59,614 nucleotides of DNA from Chromatiales bacterium (GTDB lineage Bacteria; Pseudomonadota; Gammaproteobacteria; UBA6429; Thiohalophilaceae), in contig JALVOC010000237.1 in the NCBI GenBank assembly GCA_027032075.1, positions 1-59,614 of the forward strand, given 5' to 3'. The number at the start of each line of letters is the position of its first letter. Within the stretch, counting starts at the first letter, position 1. The notes beneath the pieces are model-generated. The model did not search any database. It was not told the origin of the DNA and saw only the letters and a list, made by a program, of their open reading frames with translations. Positions 47,034 through 55,193 of this stretch are shown in pieces. The translations under genes and the position numbers were made by a program.

Positions 47034-47906
47034 ATGAAAGACATCCTGCAACGTTTCCTGTTTGAAAATGCAGCCATTCGAGGTGATCTGGTCCATCTGG
47101 ATGCCACCTGGCAGGCTGTGTTGGAAAAACACAGCTATTCCCCGGCGGTGCGCGACCTGCTGGGTGAGATGATGGTGGCAGCCGTCCTGTTGTCCGCCAC
47201 CCTGAAAATCAAAGGCCGTTTGACCATCCAGATCCAGGGGGACGGGCCGGTGTCACTGATGGTGGTGGAATGCACCAGCGAACAAACCTTGCGCGGTCTG
47301 GCGCATGCGGCGGAAGGGCTGACAGAAGGCGATCTTCGCAGCCTGGTTGGTGCGGGCAAACTGGCGATCACCATCGAGCTGGAAGAAGGGCTGGAACGCT
47401 ACCAGAGTATCGTTGAATTAAGCGGTGCCACCCTCGCCGAAGCACTGGAAAATTATCTGGTGCAATCGGAACAGCTGGATACCCATCTGTGGTTATCCGT
47501 GGATGCGCAACGCGCCGCCGGTTTATTGATCCAGAAACTGCCGCAACCCGGGCTGGAACGGGATCATGATGCCTGGGAGCGGGTGCAGCATCTCTCCGCC
47601 ACCATCCAGTCGGCCGAACTACTCGAACTGCCGCCGCGTGAGATCATCCATCGTCTCTATCATGAAGAGGATGTGCGTGTGTTTGAGGCGGAACCCGTTT
47701 GTTTCCGATGCAGCTGCAGCCGCGAGCGGGTTGCAAACATGTTGCGCACTCTCGGACAGGAGGAGGTGCGTTCCATCATCGAGGATGAGGGCAGTGTCAA
47801 AGTGGCATGCGAGTTCTGTAATCACAAATACGAATTCGATGCGGTGGATGGTGAGCAGTTGTTTGCCGGTGGCGTGACACCGGAGATCCCCGTAACGAAA
47901 CATTGA
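47034..47906 (+). CDS. hslO: Redox-regulated chaperone Hsp33
   Basis: Holdase chaperone switched on by oxidation and unfolding. The ATG at 47034 (MKDILQRFLFENAAIRG) is preferred to the preceding TTG; this gives 290 aa. The zinc-switch cysteines are all present: CSC in CFRCSCSRERV near residue 233 and CEFC in VACEFCNHKYEF near 264. GRLTIQIQGDGPVSLMVVE near 62-80 belongs to the core domain. It lies 53 bases after gatB and is convergent with the moeB/thiF gene. Confidence 0.95.
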   Translation: MKDILQRFLFENAAIRGDLVHLDATWQAVLEKHSYSPAVRDLLGEMMVAAVLLSATLKIKGRLTIQIQGDGPVSLMVVECTSEQTLRGLAHAAEGLTEGDLRSLVGAGKLAITIELEEGLERYQSIVELSGATLAEALENYLVQSEQLDTHLWLSVDAQRAAGLLIQKLPQPGLERDHDAWERVQHLSATIQSAELLELPPREIIHRLYHEEDVRVFEAEPVCFRCSCSRERVANMLRTLGQEEVRSIIEDEGSVKVACEFCNHKYEFDAVDGEQLFAGGVTPEIPVTKH

Positions 47907-47946
47907 GTGATAACGTCAGGAGCTCCGCCGGATCAGTGGCGGTGTT

Positions 47947-48684
47947 TCAGCCACACACCGGACAGGCCGGGTCTTTTTTCAGTTTCAGCGTACGCCATTC
48001 CATCTGCATGGCATCGAGTAACATCAGGCGGCCATGCAGGGTTTCACCCATGCCGGTCAAAATCTTGATCGCTTCGGTGGCCTGGATACTGCCTATGATC
48101 CCCACCACCGGTGCAAGCACGCCATTCTCACTGCAACGTTCATCCAGTTCCCCTTCATCCTTGTAGAGACAGCGGTAGCATGGGCCGGTGCCATCGTTGA
48201 GATAGACCGCGACCTGGCCCTCCATGCGGATCGCCGCCCCGGAAACGAGCGGTGTGCCGCTGGCGACGCAGGCCGCATTGATGGCAAAACGGGTCGCAAA
48301 ATTGTCGCTGCCATCCAGCACCACATTTGCCTCGGCCACGTGTTGCTGCAATTCCGGGCCATGCAGTTTGTGATTGATCAACGTGAGGCGGGTTTCGGGG
48401 TTGAGGCGTTGCAGCGTTGTGCGGGCAGATTCCACCTTGGGACGGCCGATGTCATCCGTATGGTGAATGATCTGGCGTTGCAGGTTGGTCAATTCCACCT
48501 TGTCAAAATCCACCAGTACCAGGTGGCCGACACCGGCAGCGGCCAGGTACATGGCGGCCGGGGCACCCAGTCCGCCAAGACCGATGATCAGCGCGGTGGC
48601 GTCCAGCAGTTTCTGCTGGCCGGCAACATCGAGCTGCGGCAGCATGATCTGCCGGCTGTAGCGCAGGAGCTGATGGTCATCCAT
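47947..48684 (-). CDS. moeB: MoeB/ThiF-type adenylyltransferase
   Basis: E1-like enzyme of 245 aa that adenylates the C-terminal glycine of a ubiquitin-like sulfur carrier such as MoaD or ThiS. The ATG at 48684 (MDDHQLLRYSRQIMLPQLD) is preferred to the TTG at 48696. ATP-binding ALIIGLGGLGAPAAMYLAAA is near residues 30-49, followed by DFDKVELTNLQRQ. Paired zinc cysteines CYRC near 170 and CPVC at the C-terminus are present. Which carrier it serves (molybdopterin or thiamine) cannot be told here. It is the last gene of a unit after prmC and the HMA-like gene. Confidence 0.88.
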   Translation of the reverse strand: MDDHQLLRYSRQIMLPQLDVAGQQKLLDATALIIGLGGLGAPAAMYLAAAGVGHLVLVDFDKVELTNLQRQIIHHTDDIGRPKVESARTTLQRLNPETRLTLINHKLHGPELQQHVAEANVVLDGSDNFATRFAINAACVASGTPLVSGAAIRMEGQVAVYLNDGTGPCYRCLYKDEGELDERCSENGVLAPVVGIIGSIQATEAIKILTGMGETLHGRLMLLDAMQMEWRTLKLKKDPACPVCG

Positions 48685-48760
48685 ATATATAGGCAAGTCA
48701 CGGCTGCTGAATTACGGGCGGTTAGTATATCAGCCCTTGTGCCGCCTTACCCGGACCGGC

Positions 48761-49159
48761 TCAGAGATAATCCCGCCAGTATTGCGGCCGGGGATCGCGG
48801 CAGCCGTGGGGCTGTTTCAGGTAGGTATGGATAAACACGTCCCGTGTGGTTTTGCAGTGACCGTTCGGACAGCCAAAGTTGGCGCGCTCGGTTTCCTCGG
48901 TATAGTAATAAAGCGCCCGTTTGAGTTTGTGTATCAGGCTGTTGTCGAGATGATAGCCATGCTCCTGTAGCAGCGTGTCGATCTCGGCCAGTGTCACCTG
49001 CAGAAGGTGATAGCGGATCAGCAGGCAGGTCGAATTTATCACATCGATACGCTCGATGCCGTCGATGGCACTGAGGGCAAGCATGGCGGAGCGGGCCGGA
49101 TTGGGGTCCGGATGCAGCGGGTTTAAATGGATCTCGCGTTTTTTGATATAGATATCCAC
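48761..49159 (-). CDS. HMA-like-fold protein with C-terminal cysteine motif
   Basis: Unrecognised protein of 132 aa. Residues about 10-75 follow the strand-helix-strand-strand-helix pattern of heavy-metal-associated domains (ARSAMLALSAIDGIERIDVI, then LAEIDTLLQEHGYHL) but lack their CxxC metal site. The tail contains CPNGHC near residue 98 and a further cysteine near 121, so a metal or redox site may lie there instead. Start is GTG at 49159 with AGGGG seven bases before it. It lies between prmC and moeB on the same strand. Confidence 0.55.
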   Translation of the reverse strand: MDIYIKKREIHLNPLHPDPNPARSAMLALSAIDGIERIDVINSTCLLIRYHLLQVTLAEIDTLLQEHGYHLDNSLIHKLKRALYYYTEETERANFGCPNGHCKTTRDVFIHTYLKQPHGCRDPRPQYWRDYL

Positions 49160-49242
49160 ATGATTTCCCCTGTTTTCTTAATCCTAACGTGTAGGCACAG
49201 GGGGTCAAGACCTTATTAAACATCAGTATATTATTGATTGCT

Positions 49243-50088
49243 TTAAAGCCGGGCACTTGCCACACGGGGATGGCCTGCCAGGTCACGGTGATCCTCGATG
49301 TGGGTGTAGCCGGCATGTTTCAGCAAGGTACGAACCTCCTCTTTCTGATCATAACCGTGTTCCAGCAACAGCCAGCCACCCGGTTTCAAGTGGCCATGTG
49401 CCTGGTTGATGATCCGCTCCAGATCTTTCAGGCCTGAGGGGCCGGCGGCAAGCGCCAAGCGGGGTTCAAAGCGGACATCGCCTGTTTCAAGATGGGAATC
49501 ACCTTCTTTGACATAAGGCGGGTTGCTGACAATCATGTCGAATTTTGCCGTCTCACTGAGCGCCGAAAACCAGTCCGAGAGAAGGAATTCCACCCTGTGC
49601 AAGTGATGGGAGATTGCATTTTCCCGGGCGATGCGAAGCGCGCTGGCGGAACAATCGACGGCAAGGAGGTGCGAGGCGGGCCGTTCCCGGGCCAGTGCCA
49701 GCGCGATGGCGCCGCTGCCGGTGCCAAGATCGAGAATACGCCAGCTGGTATCGACGGGGATGCGTTCGAGCGCCAGTTCCACCAGGAGTTCGGTTTCCGG
49801 GCGGGGGATGAGTGTTTCCGGTGTCACATTCAGATCCAGTGACCAGAAAGCCTGCCTGCCGGTGAGATAGGCTACGGGTTCGCCCTGGCGGCGGCGTTCC
49901 AGCAGGGAATTGAATTGCATCACTTCCCTGTCAGAAAGCAGCCGTTCCGGCCAGGTATGCAGATAGGTGCGGTTTTCTCCCAGAACATGTGCCAGTAGAA
50001 TCTCGGCTTCGAGGCGTGCCAGCTGGATATCAGTCGACAATACCGTTTTTGCCTGATCGAGGAGTTGCTGGATGGTGAGTGGTGGCAA
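49243..50088 (-). CDS. prmC: Peptide chain release factor N5-glutamine methyltransferase
   Basis: Methylates the glutamine of the GGQ motif in release factors RF1 and RF2. The protein is 281 aa. The N-terminal helical domain includes LARLEAEILLAHVL near residue 23. The methyltransferase core has LDLGTGSGAIALALA near 119 and the catalytic NPPY in MIVSNPPYVKEGD near 187. The only in-frame start after an upstream stop is TTG at 50088. prfA, the usual neighbour, is not in the window. Confidence 0.93.
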   Translation of the reverse strand: MPPLTIQQLLDQAKTVLSTDIQLARLEAEILLAHVLGENRTYLHTWPERLLSDREVMQFNSLLERRRQGEPVAYLTGRQAFWSLDLNVTPETLIPRPETELLVELALERIPVDTSWRILDLGTGSGAIALALARERPASHLLAVDCSASALRIARENAISHHLHRVEFLLSDWFSALSETAKFDMIVSNPPYVKEGDSHLETGDVRFEPRLALAAGPSGLKDLERIINQAHGHLKPGGWLLLEHGYDQKEEVRTLLKHAGYTHIEDHRDLAGHPRVASARL

Positions 50089-50111
50089 GGCGGGATAAAT
50101 CTTCTGCTAAA

Positions 50112-50504
50112 TCAGGTGGATGAGGTTTCAGCTTTTGGAACGAACTGTTTTAGCCAGTCAATGGCGTCTTCCCGCTTACGAAAAATCTGGCTGGGATAAG
50201 GTGGTTTATGATACCAGAGAAACATGCGGGCGATATGATGCTGCATGAAGGATTGTACCAGCAACCCCGATGCGGCAGTGATGGCGACCACTTCTGGACT
50301 GTTGGCGAATTCAAGTGCATCCCACTCCATGGAAACAGCATCCCCTGCATAGGTGTAGATGAGAACAGGGCGGGGAGTGGTGGATATTGCCCGGTGTTGT
50401 TCCACTGCCTGGCGAATATCTGCCAGCGATACCGTGCCATGCCCCCACAGAACATGGATGATGCCGTGTTCATCCATCCAGACTTTTGGATAATCCTGAG
50501 CCAT
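50112..50504 (-). CDS. Small STAS/SpoIIAA-like protein, function unknown
   Basis: A 130-aa soluble protein. It begins with a strand pattern often seen in SpoIIAA/STAS-like small proteins (KVWMDEHGIIHVLWGHGTV), then a helix (LADIRQAVEQHRAI), a strand (RPVLIYTYAG), and a C-terminal helix pair ending in REDAIDWLKQF, a typical ending for that fold. No catalytic motif is seen. It starts a unit with prmC 23 bases downstream. I cannot assign a function. Confidence 0.55.
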   Translation of the reverse strand: MAQDYPKVWMDEHGIIHVLWGHGTVSLADIRQAVEQHRAISTTPRPVLIYTYAGDAVSMEWDALEFANSPEVVAITAASGLLVQSFMQHHIARMFLWYHKPPYPSQIFRKREDAIDWLKQFVPKAETSST

Positions 50505-50740
50505 TCAGCGCATTATCACATACAGATACTGTTTATATTTGCAAAAGAAGCAGCTAAACCTTAGTTTAACCTTAGTTGTTTTTTGAAATTTCGCCCGCTT
50601 GGCTACAGCCATCCTCAGATCATTATCGTGATACTCGGGATTTGTTCCCCCTGCCGCTGACTCGGTTTTCTTTTTTTATATTCACGAACATTGCCGTCCC
50701 GTTAACATTACCTGAAAACCCGGTAAGTCTCAGACCTAAA

Positions 50741-50815
50741 ATAAGTGTTCCGAATACCAGATTATTTATCATTGTTGGCAGATTCTGGTTTCCCGAGTGT
50801 TCTGGTATTCGGAAC
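50741..50815. mobile_element. Dispersed repeat copy D, mini-element with perfect inverted ends
   Basis: GTTCCGAATACCAGA at 50747-50761 is matched exactly in inverted orientation at 50801-50815, enclosing 39 bases that include TTGGCAGATTCTGGTTTCCC. It is the smallest complete form of the family and looks like a non-autonomous element. Confidence 0.65.
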
Positions 50816-50907
50816 GCCTGTTTAGTGTACACTTTGCCGACTCGAAGCCATTGAAGATATGAAATCACGCAATGCCAAAATCGGCGCCATCCCCAGGCGA
50901 TACTGCT

Positions 50908-50941
50908 CCCTCTCCCACCGGGAGAGTGTTGGGGTGAGGGG
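50908..50941. repeat. REP-like palindrome
   Basis: CCCTCTCCC and GGGAGAG face each other around ACC, followed by GGGGTGAGGGG. This CCCTCTCCC...GGGAGAG...GGGGTGAGGG form is a common intergenic palindrome in gammaproteobacterial genomes (recalled, not searched). Confidence 0.6.
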
Positions 50942-50999
50942 ATCTTGCTCAGATGCTCCCTTGTTGAAACCAAATCGCGCTGTTTTACGGGATTAACAA

Positions 51000-51025
51000 A
51001 GCAGCCCCCCAAGGGGGGCGATGCT
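51000..51025 (-). terminator. Terminator of the RRM gene
   Basis: On the minus strand the stem AGCA...GCCCCCC closes over TT with GGGGGGC...TGCT (a two-base bulge between the two parts) and is followed by TTTGTTAAT. It starts 15 bases after the stop of the RNA-binding protein gene. Confidence 0.75.
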
Positions 51026-51040
51026 TCTGATTTTCTGCTA

Positions 51041-51313
51041 TTAGTATCTCGGCCTGCGTTGCGGGCGATCGCCTTTCGGTTTGGCCTGGTTTACCTTGAT
51101 GTTTCTTCCTTTCATCGAACTTTCATTCAGAGCCTTTATCGCTGCATCCGCTTCGGAGTTGTTCGGCATTTCAACAAAGCCAAAACCTTTGGATTGCCCC
51201 GAGAACTTGTCACTAATCAGAGATACACTCGCTATTTCTCCAAATTCCGCAAAGGCGTCTTTCAGATCGCTCTCGGTCACGCTGTAAGGCAGGTTGCCAA
51301 CATATATATTCAT
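51041..51313 (-). CDS. Small RRM-domain RNA-binding protein
   Basis: Single-domain RNA-binding protein of 90 aa. Both RNP motifs are present: RNP2 as IYVGNL at residues 3-8 and RNP1 as KGFGFVEM near 42-49. A short basic tail (KPKGDRPQRRPRY) follows. The ATG at 51313 has AGAGGAAG upstream. Such proteins are common in cyanobacteria and many proteobacteria, often cold-induced; RNA targets are unknown. It is monocistronic with its own terminator. Confidence 0.92.
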   Translation of the reverse strand: MNIYVGNLPYSVTESDLKDAFAEFGEIASVSLISDKFSGQSKGFGFVEMPNNSEADAAIKALNESSMKGRNIKVNQAKPKGDRPQRRPRY

Positions 51314-51431
51314 AAGACTTCCTCTATTCTGTGTGTTGATTGAGATTACGCTACCGAAAACCAAGCACACAAATCGTTCGATAGAGAAAGCCGGGAATCG
51401 GCTGATTCATTATTTCATTCAAATATCCATC

Positions 51432-51902
51432 CTAATGGACATGACCGTGCGCGATTTCCTCTTTCGTTGCTTCCTTCACATTGACAATTTCAATGTCAAA
51501 ATTCAGCGTGACGCCGGCAAGGGGGTGATTTGCATCAATTGTCACTTCATCCCCTTCCACTTTTTTCACCACAATGCGTTGAATGGAACCGTCCGGTGCC
51601 TGTGCTTCAAACGCCATGCCTGCCTCAACGGTGTCCACACCCTGAAAAGCCGCTCTTTCAACAGTCTGGATGAGTTCCGGCACAACCTCGCCATAGCCCT
51701 CGGCAGGTTCGACCCTCACCTGCAGGGTATCGCCCGCCACTTTGCCCACCAGGGCTTTTTCCAATCCGGGGATGATATTCCCTGCACCGTGTAAATAGTT
51801 CAGCGGTTCAGAACCTTCTGAACTGTCCAGTACATTTCCTTCATCGTCAGTCAGTTTGTAATGCATGCTGACAACCAGATTATCGCCAATTAATAAAGAC
51901 AT
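51432..51902 (-). CDS. SlyD-like FKBP-type peptidyl-prolyl isomerase
   Basis: Cytoplasmic FKBP-type isomerase of 156 aa with an insert-in-flap chaperone domain. The first FKBP part has LTDDEGNVLDSSEGSEPLNY near residues 17-36 and PGLEKALVGKVAGD near 45-58. The flap domain follows, and LAGVTLNFDIEIVNV near 128-142 returns to the FKBP fold. The tail ends in AHGHVH, a much reduced version of the metal-binding histidine tail of E. coli SlyD. Confidence 0.92.
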   Translation of the reverse strand: MSLLIGDNLVVSMHYKLTDDEGNVLDSSEGSEPLNYLHGAGNIIPGLEKALVGKVAGDTLQVRVEPAEGYGEVVPELIQTVERAAFQGVDTVEAGMAFEAQAPDGSIQRIVVKKVEGDEVTIDANHPLAGVTLNFDIEIVNVKEATKEEIAHGHVH

Positions 51903-52819
51903 GGTCTCTCCTCTTGCTTCATCAAATATATTGCCATTACTGTCTTGTTACAGATGGTTCAGCACGCGTCAATTATCTCGGTACCAAAGAAGTCCACATG
52001 GAACAATTCCCGCCATTAGGCCACAAAATGGCCCGGGAGTGAAGAGGACGGACACACAGGACAGGCGCCTGGCCGGGGCAGCCCAACCCTAAAAATACTG
52101 GTATTTCGCTTGTAAAAGGAACACGTCCCCTTTTGACAACAAGCCGATACGTGATCGCAGCCGCTTGAACATCGAGCCTCACCCCAGTATCGAATACCCT
52201 CCAAATCAACGACCAAATGCAACGTCAGAGGGATACCCCGACGAGATATGCTGGAAGCCTCAGCATGCCGCATTACCAACGGATGGCATTTGCTTTTGCC
52301 TTGTAAGGTTTTGTTTTTTCAATATATTTGTCCCGATCTCAGGAGACGGAATCCTGTGCGATGATGCGCCATGTCTAAAATAAGTGTTCCGACTACCAGA
52401 TTATTAAACATTATTGGAAGTTTCCCGGTTTCGCATCAGGAGCAGAGCACTCATATGCCTGCTAGGATTAGGGTTAAATATTTGAAAATGGCGAAATGGA
52501 GGTTACAAATTTTTACGAACAACCGTAACAAAACAGACAGATCACGGCTTCCTGTTACAGTTTCTGGGGTCCATTGCCCTGCATTGCGAATCTACTGGAA
52601 ACAGCCTGATAGTGGGGCTGATTATTACAGGCCTTGGTTATGTTCTCTTTTTACGCAAGAGATTGGTTATGAATTCGAAAGGCCAGGGATCCTCGTCAGA
52701 AACGGCAGGAAGAGTCCGAATGATGAGTTTTAACAGATGTGTGGAAGAGGAATCACTACGTAGGCGCTTCACACGCCTTTGTTCGCCACCCGTGTACAGT
52801 GTTATATGAACAAATACAT
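51903..52819. other. Gene-poor, apparently decayed stretch
   Basis: No intact gene is supported in 917 bases. It contains dispersed repeat copy E. Short coding-like pieces are visible. One, at 51985-52038 on the plus strand, ends in EQFPPLGHKMARE. Another around 52560-52690 contains a hydrophobic run (LIVGLIITGLGYVLFLRKR) without a proper start. These look like remnants, but no parent gene is recognised. Confidence 0.4.
52379..52440 (+). repeat. Dispersed intergenic repeat, copy E
   Basis: AATAAGTGTTCCGACTACCAGA, then TTATTAAACATTATTGGAAG and GGTTTCGCATCAGGAGCAGAG. The order of blocks matches the left end of the 296-bp copy B. It marks the left side of the AT-rich accessory island. Confidence 0.7.
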
Positions 52820-53149
52820 ATGAATGATTATTTCCTGTTGGTTTTAATGTTGTTACTGATTGTGCTGCTTGGTATAGGCCTGTTGAAAGCTGCACGCTGG
52901 TCAAGAAAAAATAATATGGCGTTAAAAGCAAAACAAGAAGACTCGCAAGAACATGCACTAAGAGTATTAAAAGATGAGTTAAAAAGAGGCTGTACATGGG
53001 ATGATTTGAAAGTCGCTCTAATAAATTTCCATTCCAGCTCTATATCAAAACCAGAGGCATTTATAGGTAAAGCGCTAGCCATTGGGGTTATTCTGTTTTT
53101 TGTGTTTCTTGCTTTGCTGGTTTGGTATTTTTTATGGGTTCGCGCATGA
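52820..53149 (+). CDS. Small membrane protein, two helices
   Basis: A 109-aa protein with an N-terminal membrane helix (about 4-22) and a C-terminal one (about 83-105). Between them is a charged region with a short-C-terminal-domain-like motif (ALRVLKDELKRGCTWDDLK). The ATG at 52820 is chosen because the upstream extension of the frame is not hydrophobic and looks random. The base composition is AT-rich, unlike the core genes to the left. Function unknown. Confidence 0.55.
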   Translation: MNDYFLLVLMLLLIVLLGIGLLKAARWSRKNNMALKAKQEDSQEHALRVLKDELKRGCTWDDLKVALINFHSSSISKPEAFIGKALAIGVILFFVFLALLVWYFLWVRA

Positions 53150-53292
53150 CAATATGCCTGGCGCAAAAAAATCAAATCATTCCGCGCTTTAATTTTTATT
53201 TGGCTTTAACAATATATTTCAAAACACTAAAATTTTTGTTTAATGGAAAATCTTTATAAAAATATAACAAGGAAAAGATATAATTCGAAACC

Positions 53293-53550
53293 ATGAATGA
53301 TTCAAGTGATCCATTTAAAAAAGCAGGCATTACTCTGCTTTGTGTAGGTCTGATCGATATAGGAGTAATGGTTTATTGTATAGTCAATAAAATAAGTTAT
53401 TCATCAAGTTTTAATATGTTTGCGGTTATTGCAGGGATCCTTTTGATAAAAGGAAATGTCTATACCGTCAGAATTGTTCGTTGGCTCAGTGTGTTTATCA
53501 TTGCGGCGTATAATGAAGAGAAAATCAAGAATATCAAAGTTGACTGGTAG
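53293..53550 (+). CDS. Small membrane protein, function unknown
   Basis: An 85-aa protein with two or three hydrophobic segments (about 12-30, 38-52 and 58-72) and a charged tail ending NEEKIKNIKVDW. AT-rich codon use. There is AAGGAAAAG upstream of the ATG. No family is recognised. It lies in the accessory island with 142 bases on one side and 78 on the other, so it does not look like part of an operon. Confidence 0.5.
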   Translation: MNDSSDPFKKAGITLLCVGLIDIGVMVYCIVNKISYSSSFNMFAVIAGILLIKGNVYTVRIVRWLSVFIIAAYNEEKIKNIKVDW

Positions 53551-53628
53551 CGCAAACCAACAAGCAAATAAATTTTGATTCAGAAGCAGATTTTTCTACA
53601 GTCTCGTTATGTGCAGTAAGAGGAAAGC

Positions 53629-54327
53629 ATGAGAGGAAATATTATATCGTATATGGAAATGTGCCAAAGAGAAGGCGCTAGCCTGCAACGAGGTATGAAT
53701 TTCCGCTTGAGAGGTGGCCATTCAGTAATTCTCATGTCGGTTCGAGAAAATTCACCGTATGAAGATCAAATAACGGAAGATGGAACCGTTCTAATCTATG
53801 AGGGTCATGATGTTCCGAGATCGAAGGGGATAGCTGACCCGAAGCGGATCAACCAACCCGAATACCGAAGTTCTGGATCCTTAACAGAGAATGGAAAGTT
53901 CCATAAAGCCGCACAAGATTATAAGAAAAGGTTGAAGGGTCCAGATATTGTGCGGGTATATGAAAAAATAAAGCCAGGTATATGGTCTGATAATGGTTAT
54001 TTCCACCTTGTTGATTCTTGGATTGAGTTAAGTGGTCAGAGGAACGTATTCAAATTCAAGCTTATTGCCATAGATGAGATTGATGATGAGACGCTAGCGG
54101 AGGACACCAATAATAGAGAAACAACAAGAAGTCGAATAATTCCCACCAGTGTAAAACTGGAAGTATGGAAACGGGATGGAGGAAAATGTATCGAATGTGG
54201 TGCAACTGATGAATTGCATTTTGATCATATCCTTCCCTACTCAAAAGGCGGTACTTCGTTAAAGGCAGATAATATCCAGTTGCTTTGTGCGCGCCATAAT
54301 CTGGCAAAGAGGGACAAAATACAATGA
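53629..54327 (+). CDS. HNH endonuclease with N-terminal SRA-like domain (McrA type)
   Basis: A 232-aa protein. The C-terminal HNH nuclease (about 175-230) has paired cysteines CIEC, the HNH core LHFDHILPYSKGG, and NIQLLCARHN with a further Cys and His. The N-terminal 150 residues (SVILMSVRENSPYEDQITED, then IYEGHDV) resemble the SRA-type base-flipping domain that reads modified cytosine in ScoMcrA-like enzymes. That would make it a type IV restriction enzyme cutting modified or phosphorothioated DNA. The SRA reading is inference. AGAGGAAAG precedes the ATG. It is AT-rich and in the accessory island. Confidence 0.7.
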   Translation: MRGNIISYMEMCQREGASLQRGMNFRLRGGHSVILMSVRENSPYEDQITEDGTVLIYEGHDVPRSKGIADPKRINQPEYRSSGSLTENGKFHKAAQDYKKRLKGPDIVRVYEKIKPGIWSDNGYFHLVDSWIELSGQRNVFKFKLIAIDEIDDETLAEDTNNRETTRSRIIPTSVKLEVWKRDGGKCIECGATDELHFDHILPYSKGGTSLKADNIQLLCARHNLAKRDKIQ

Positions 54328-54417
54328 GTTATACAAAGTACTCATTTGGACGCAAACTATGATGCATTTCGTTTGTGCCGACAGCTTTGTCATTATTCAT
54401 TATAAGGCCAAGCAAAT

Positions 54418-54936
54418 ATGACAAAAGTAGCAATAATTGGAAATGCAGGTGGTGGAAAGTCTACTTTATCTTTAATGCTGGGGAAGGCAAAAGGCTTGCC
54501 TGTTTACTCATTAGACAAACTGCAATGGAATGCTGGATGGCTGCCCACTCCAATACACATTTTTAATAAAAACCATAATGCGCTACTTGCTAAAGATAAA
54601 TGGATAATTGACGGCTTTGCGACCTGGGAATCTATTAGGAAACGTTTCGAGAAAGCAGACACAATCATTTTTGTGGATCATCCGCTTTGGGTGCATTATT
54701 ACTGGGCGTTAAAGCGCCAATTGCTTACCATATTTAGACCCCGCCCTGACTTTCCATCAGGGTGTCCAATGCTGCCAAAGACAAAGGAACTATTTTTTAT
54801 GATGTGGCGCATACATAGAGAACTGAGGCCCAAATTGATCACGTTAATTGAAGAATACAAGAAAAATGGCTGCAATGTATTCCATATAAAATCACCAAGT
54901 GAGTTAAAGGCTTTTATCAACGAACATGCCTTATAG
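54418..54936 (+). CDS. Adenylate-kinase-like P-loop protein (FlaR/topology-modulation type)
   Basis: P-loop nucleotide kinase fold of 172 aa. The Walker A motif GNAGGGKSTLS is at residues 8-18. WIIDGFATWESIRKRFEKAD near 60-79 and VDHPLWVHYYWALKRQ near 84-99 are features of proteins annotated as DNA topology modulation protein FlaR. The natural substrate of this group is not established. It is a solitary gene in the AT-rich island, 90 bases after the HNH gene. Confidence 0.7.
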   Translation: MTKVAIIGNAGGGKSTLSLMLGKAKGLPVYSLDKLQWNAGWLPTPIHIFNKNHNALLAKDKWIIDGFATWESIRKRFEKADTIIFVDHPLWVHYYWALKRQLLTIFRPRPDFPSGCPMLPKTKELFFMMWRIHRELRPKLITLIEEYKKNGCNVFHIKSPSELKAFINEHAL

Positions 54937-55050
54937 CAAGTTGTTCGAGAGTGACGGTGCTATAAAACATACCGCCGCTAAACACAGTCGTTGAGACATT
55001 AGAAAAACATCTGATTTTGAATGTTTTTTATTTGAAAGGATATTAAGAGC

Positions 55051-55193
55051 TTAAATGAATATGTACAGGCCCAGCCGGCGCTTGTCAGGCGGTAGGTGTA
55101 ACGAGAGCCGATAACGGCCTTCGTGTCTTCGTCCCGCAGTTCGGTGACGGAAAGCGGTACGGCCATCTGCTGGGGGTCTCATGAGCAGGCTCA
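55051..55193 (-). pseudogene. Possible effector-tail remnant beyond the second DUF6708-like gene
   Basis: Positions 55179-55199 share 21 identical bases (CATGAGCAGGCTCATCAGGGC) with the effector gene at 58754-58774, where they encode part of EALMSLLMAPG. The sequence beyond reads, on the minus strand, as a coding-like tail (LSVTELRDEDTKAVIGSRYT) that stops near 55054. It has no start. It may be the end of another shuffled effector tail. The evidence is thin. Confidence 0.35.

Larger units (their letters stand above)
50505..51040. other. Intergenic region with repeats
   Basis: No gene is supported in these 536 bases. The region holds dispersed repeat copy D, a REP-like palindrome and the terminator of the RRM gene, each listed separately. 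Small open frames here carry no family signals. Confidence 0.6.

Noticed and set aside
52800-55050. Integron cassette array
   Set aside because: Small AT-rich genes with individual gaps suggested cassettes, but I could not find matched attC sites (RYYYAAC ... GTTRRRY) between them, and no integrase gene is in the window.
54937-55050. Transposase or tRNA attachment site at the island's right border
   Set aside because: No tRNA fragment, direct repeat or transposase motif could be seen in this stretch.
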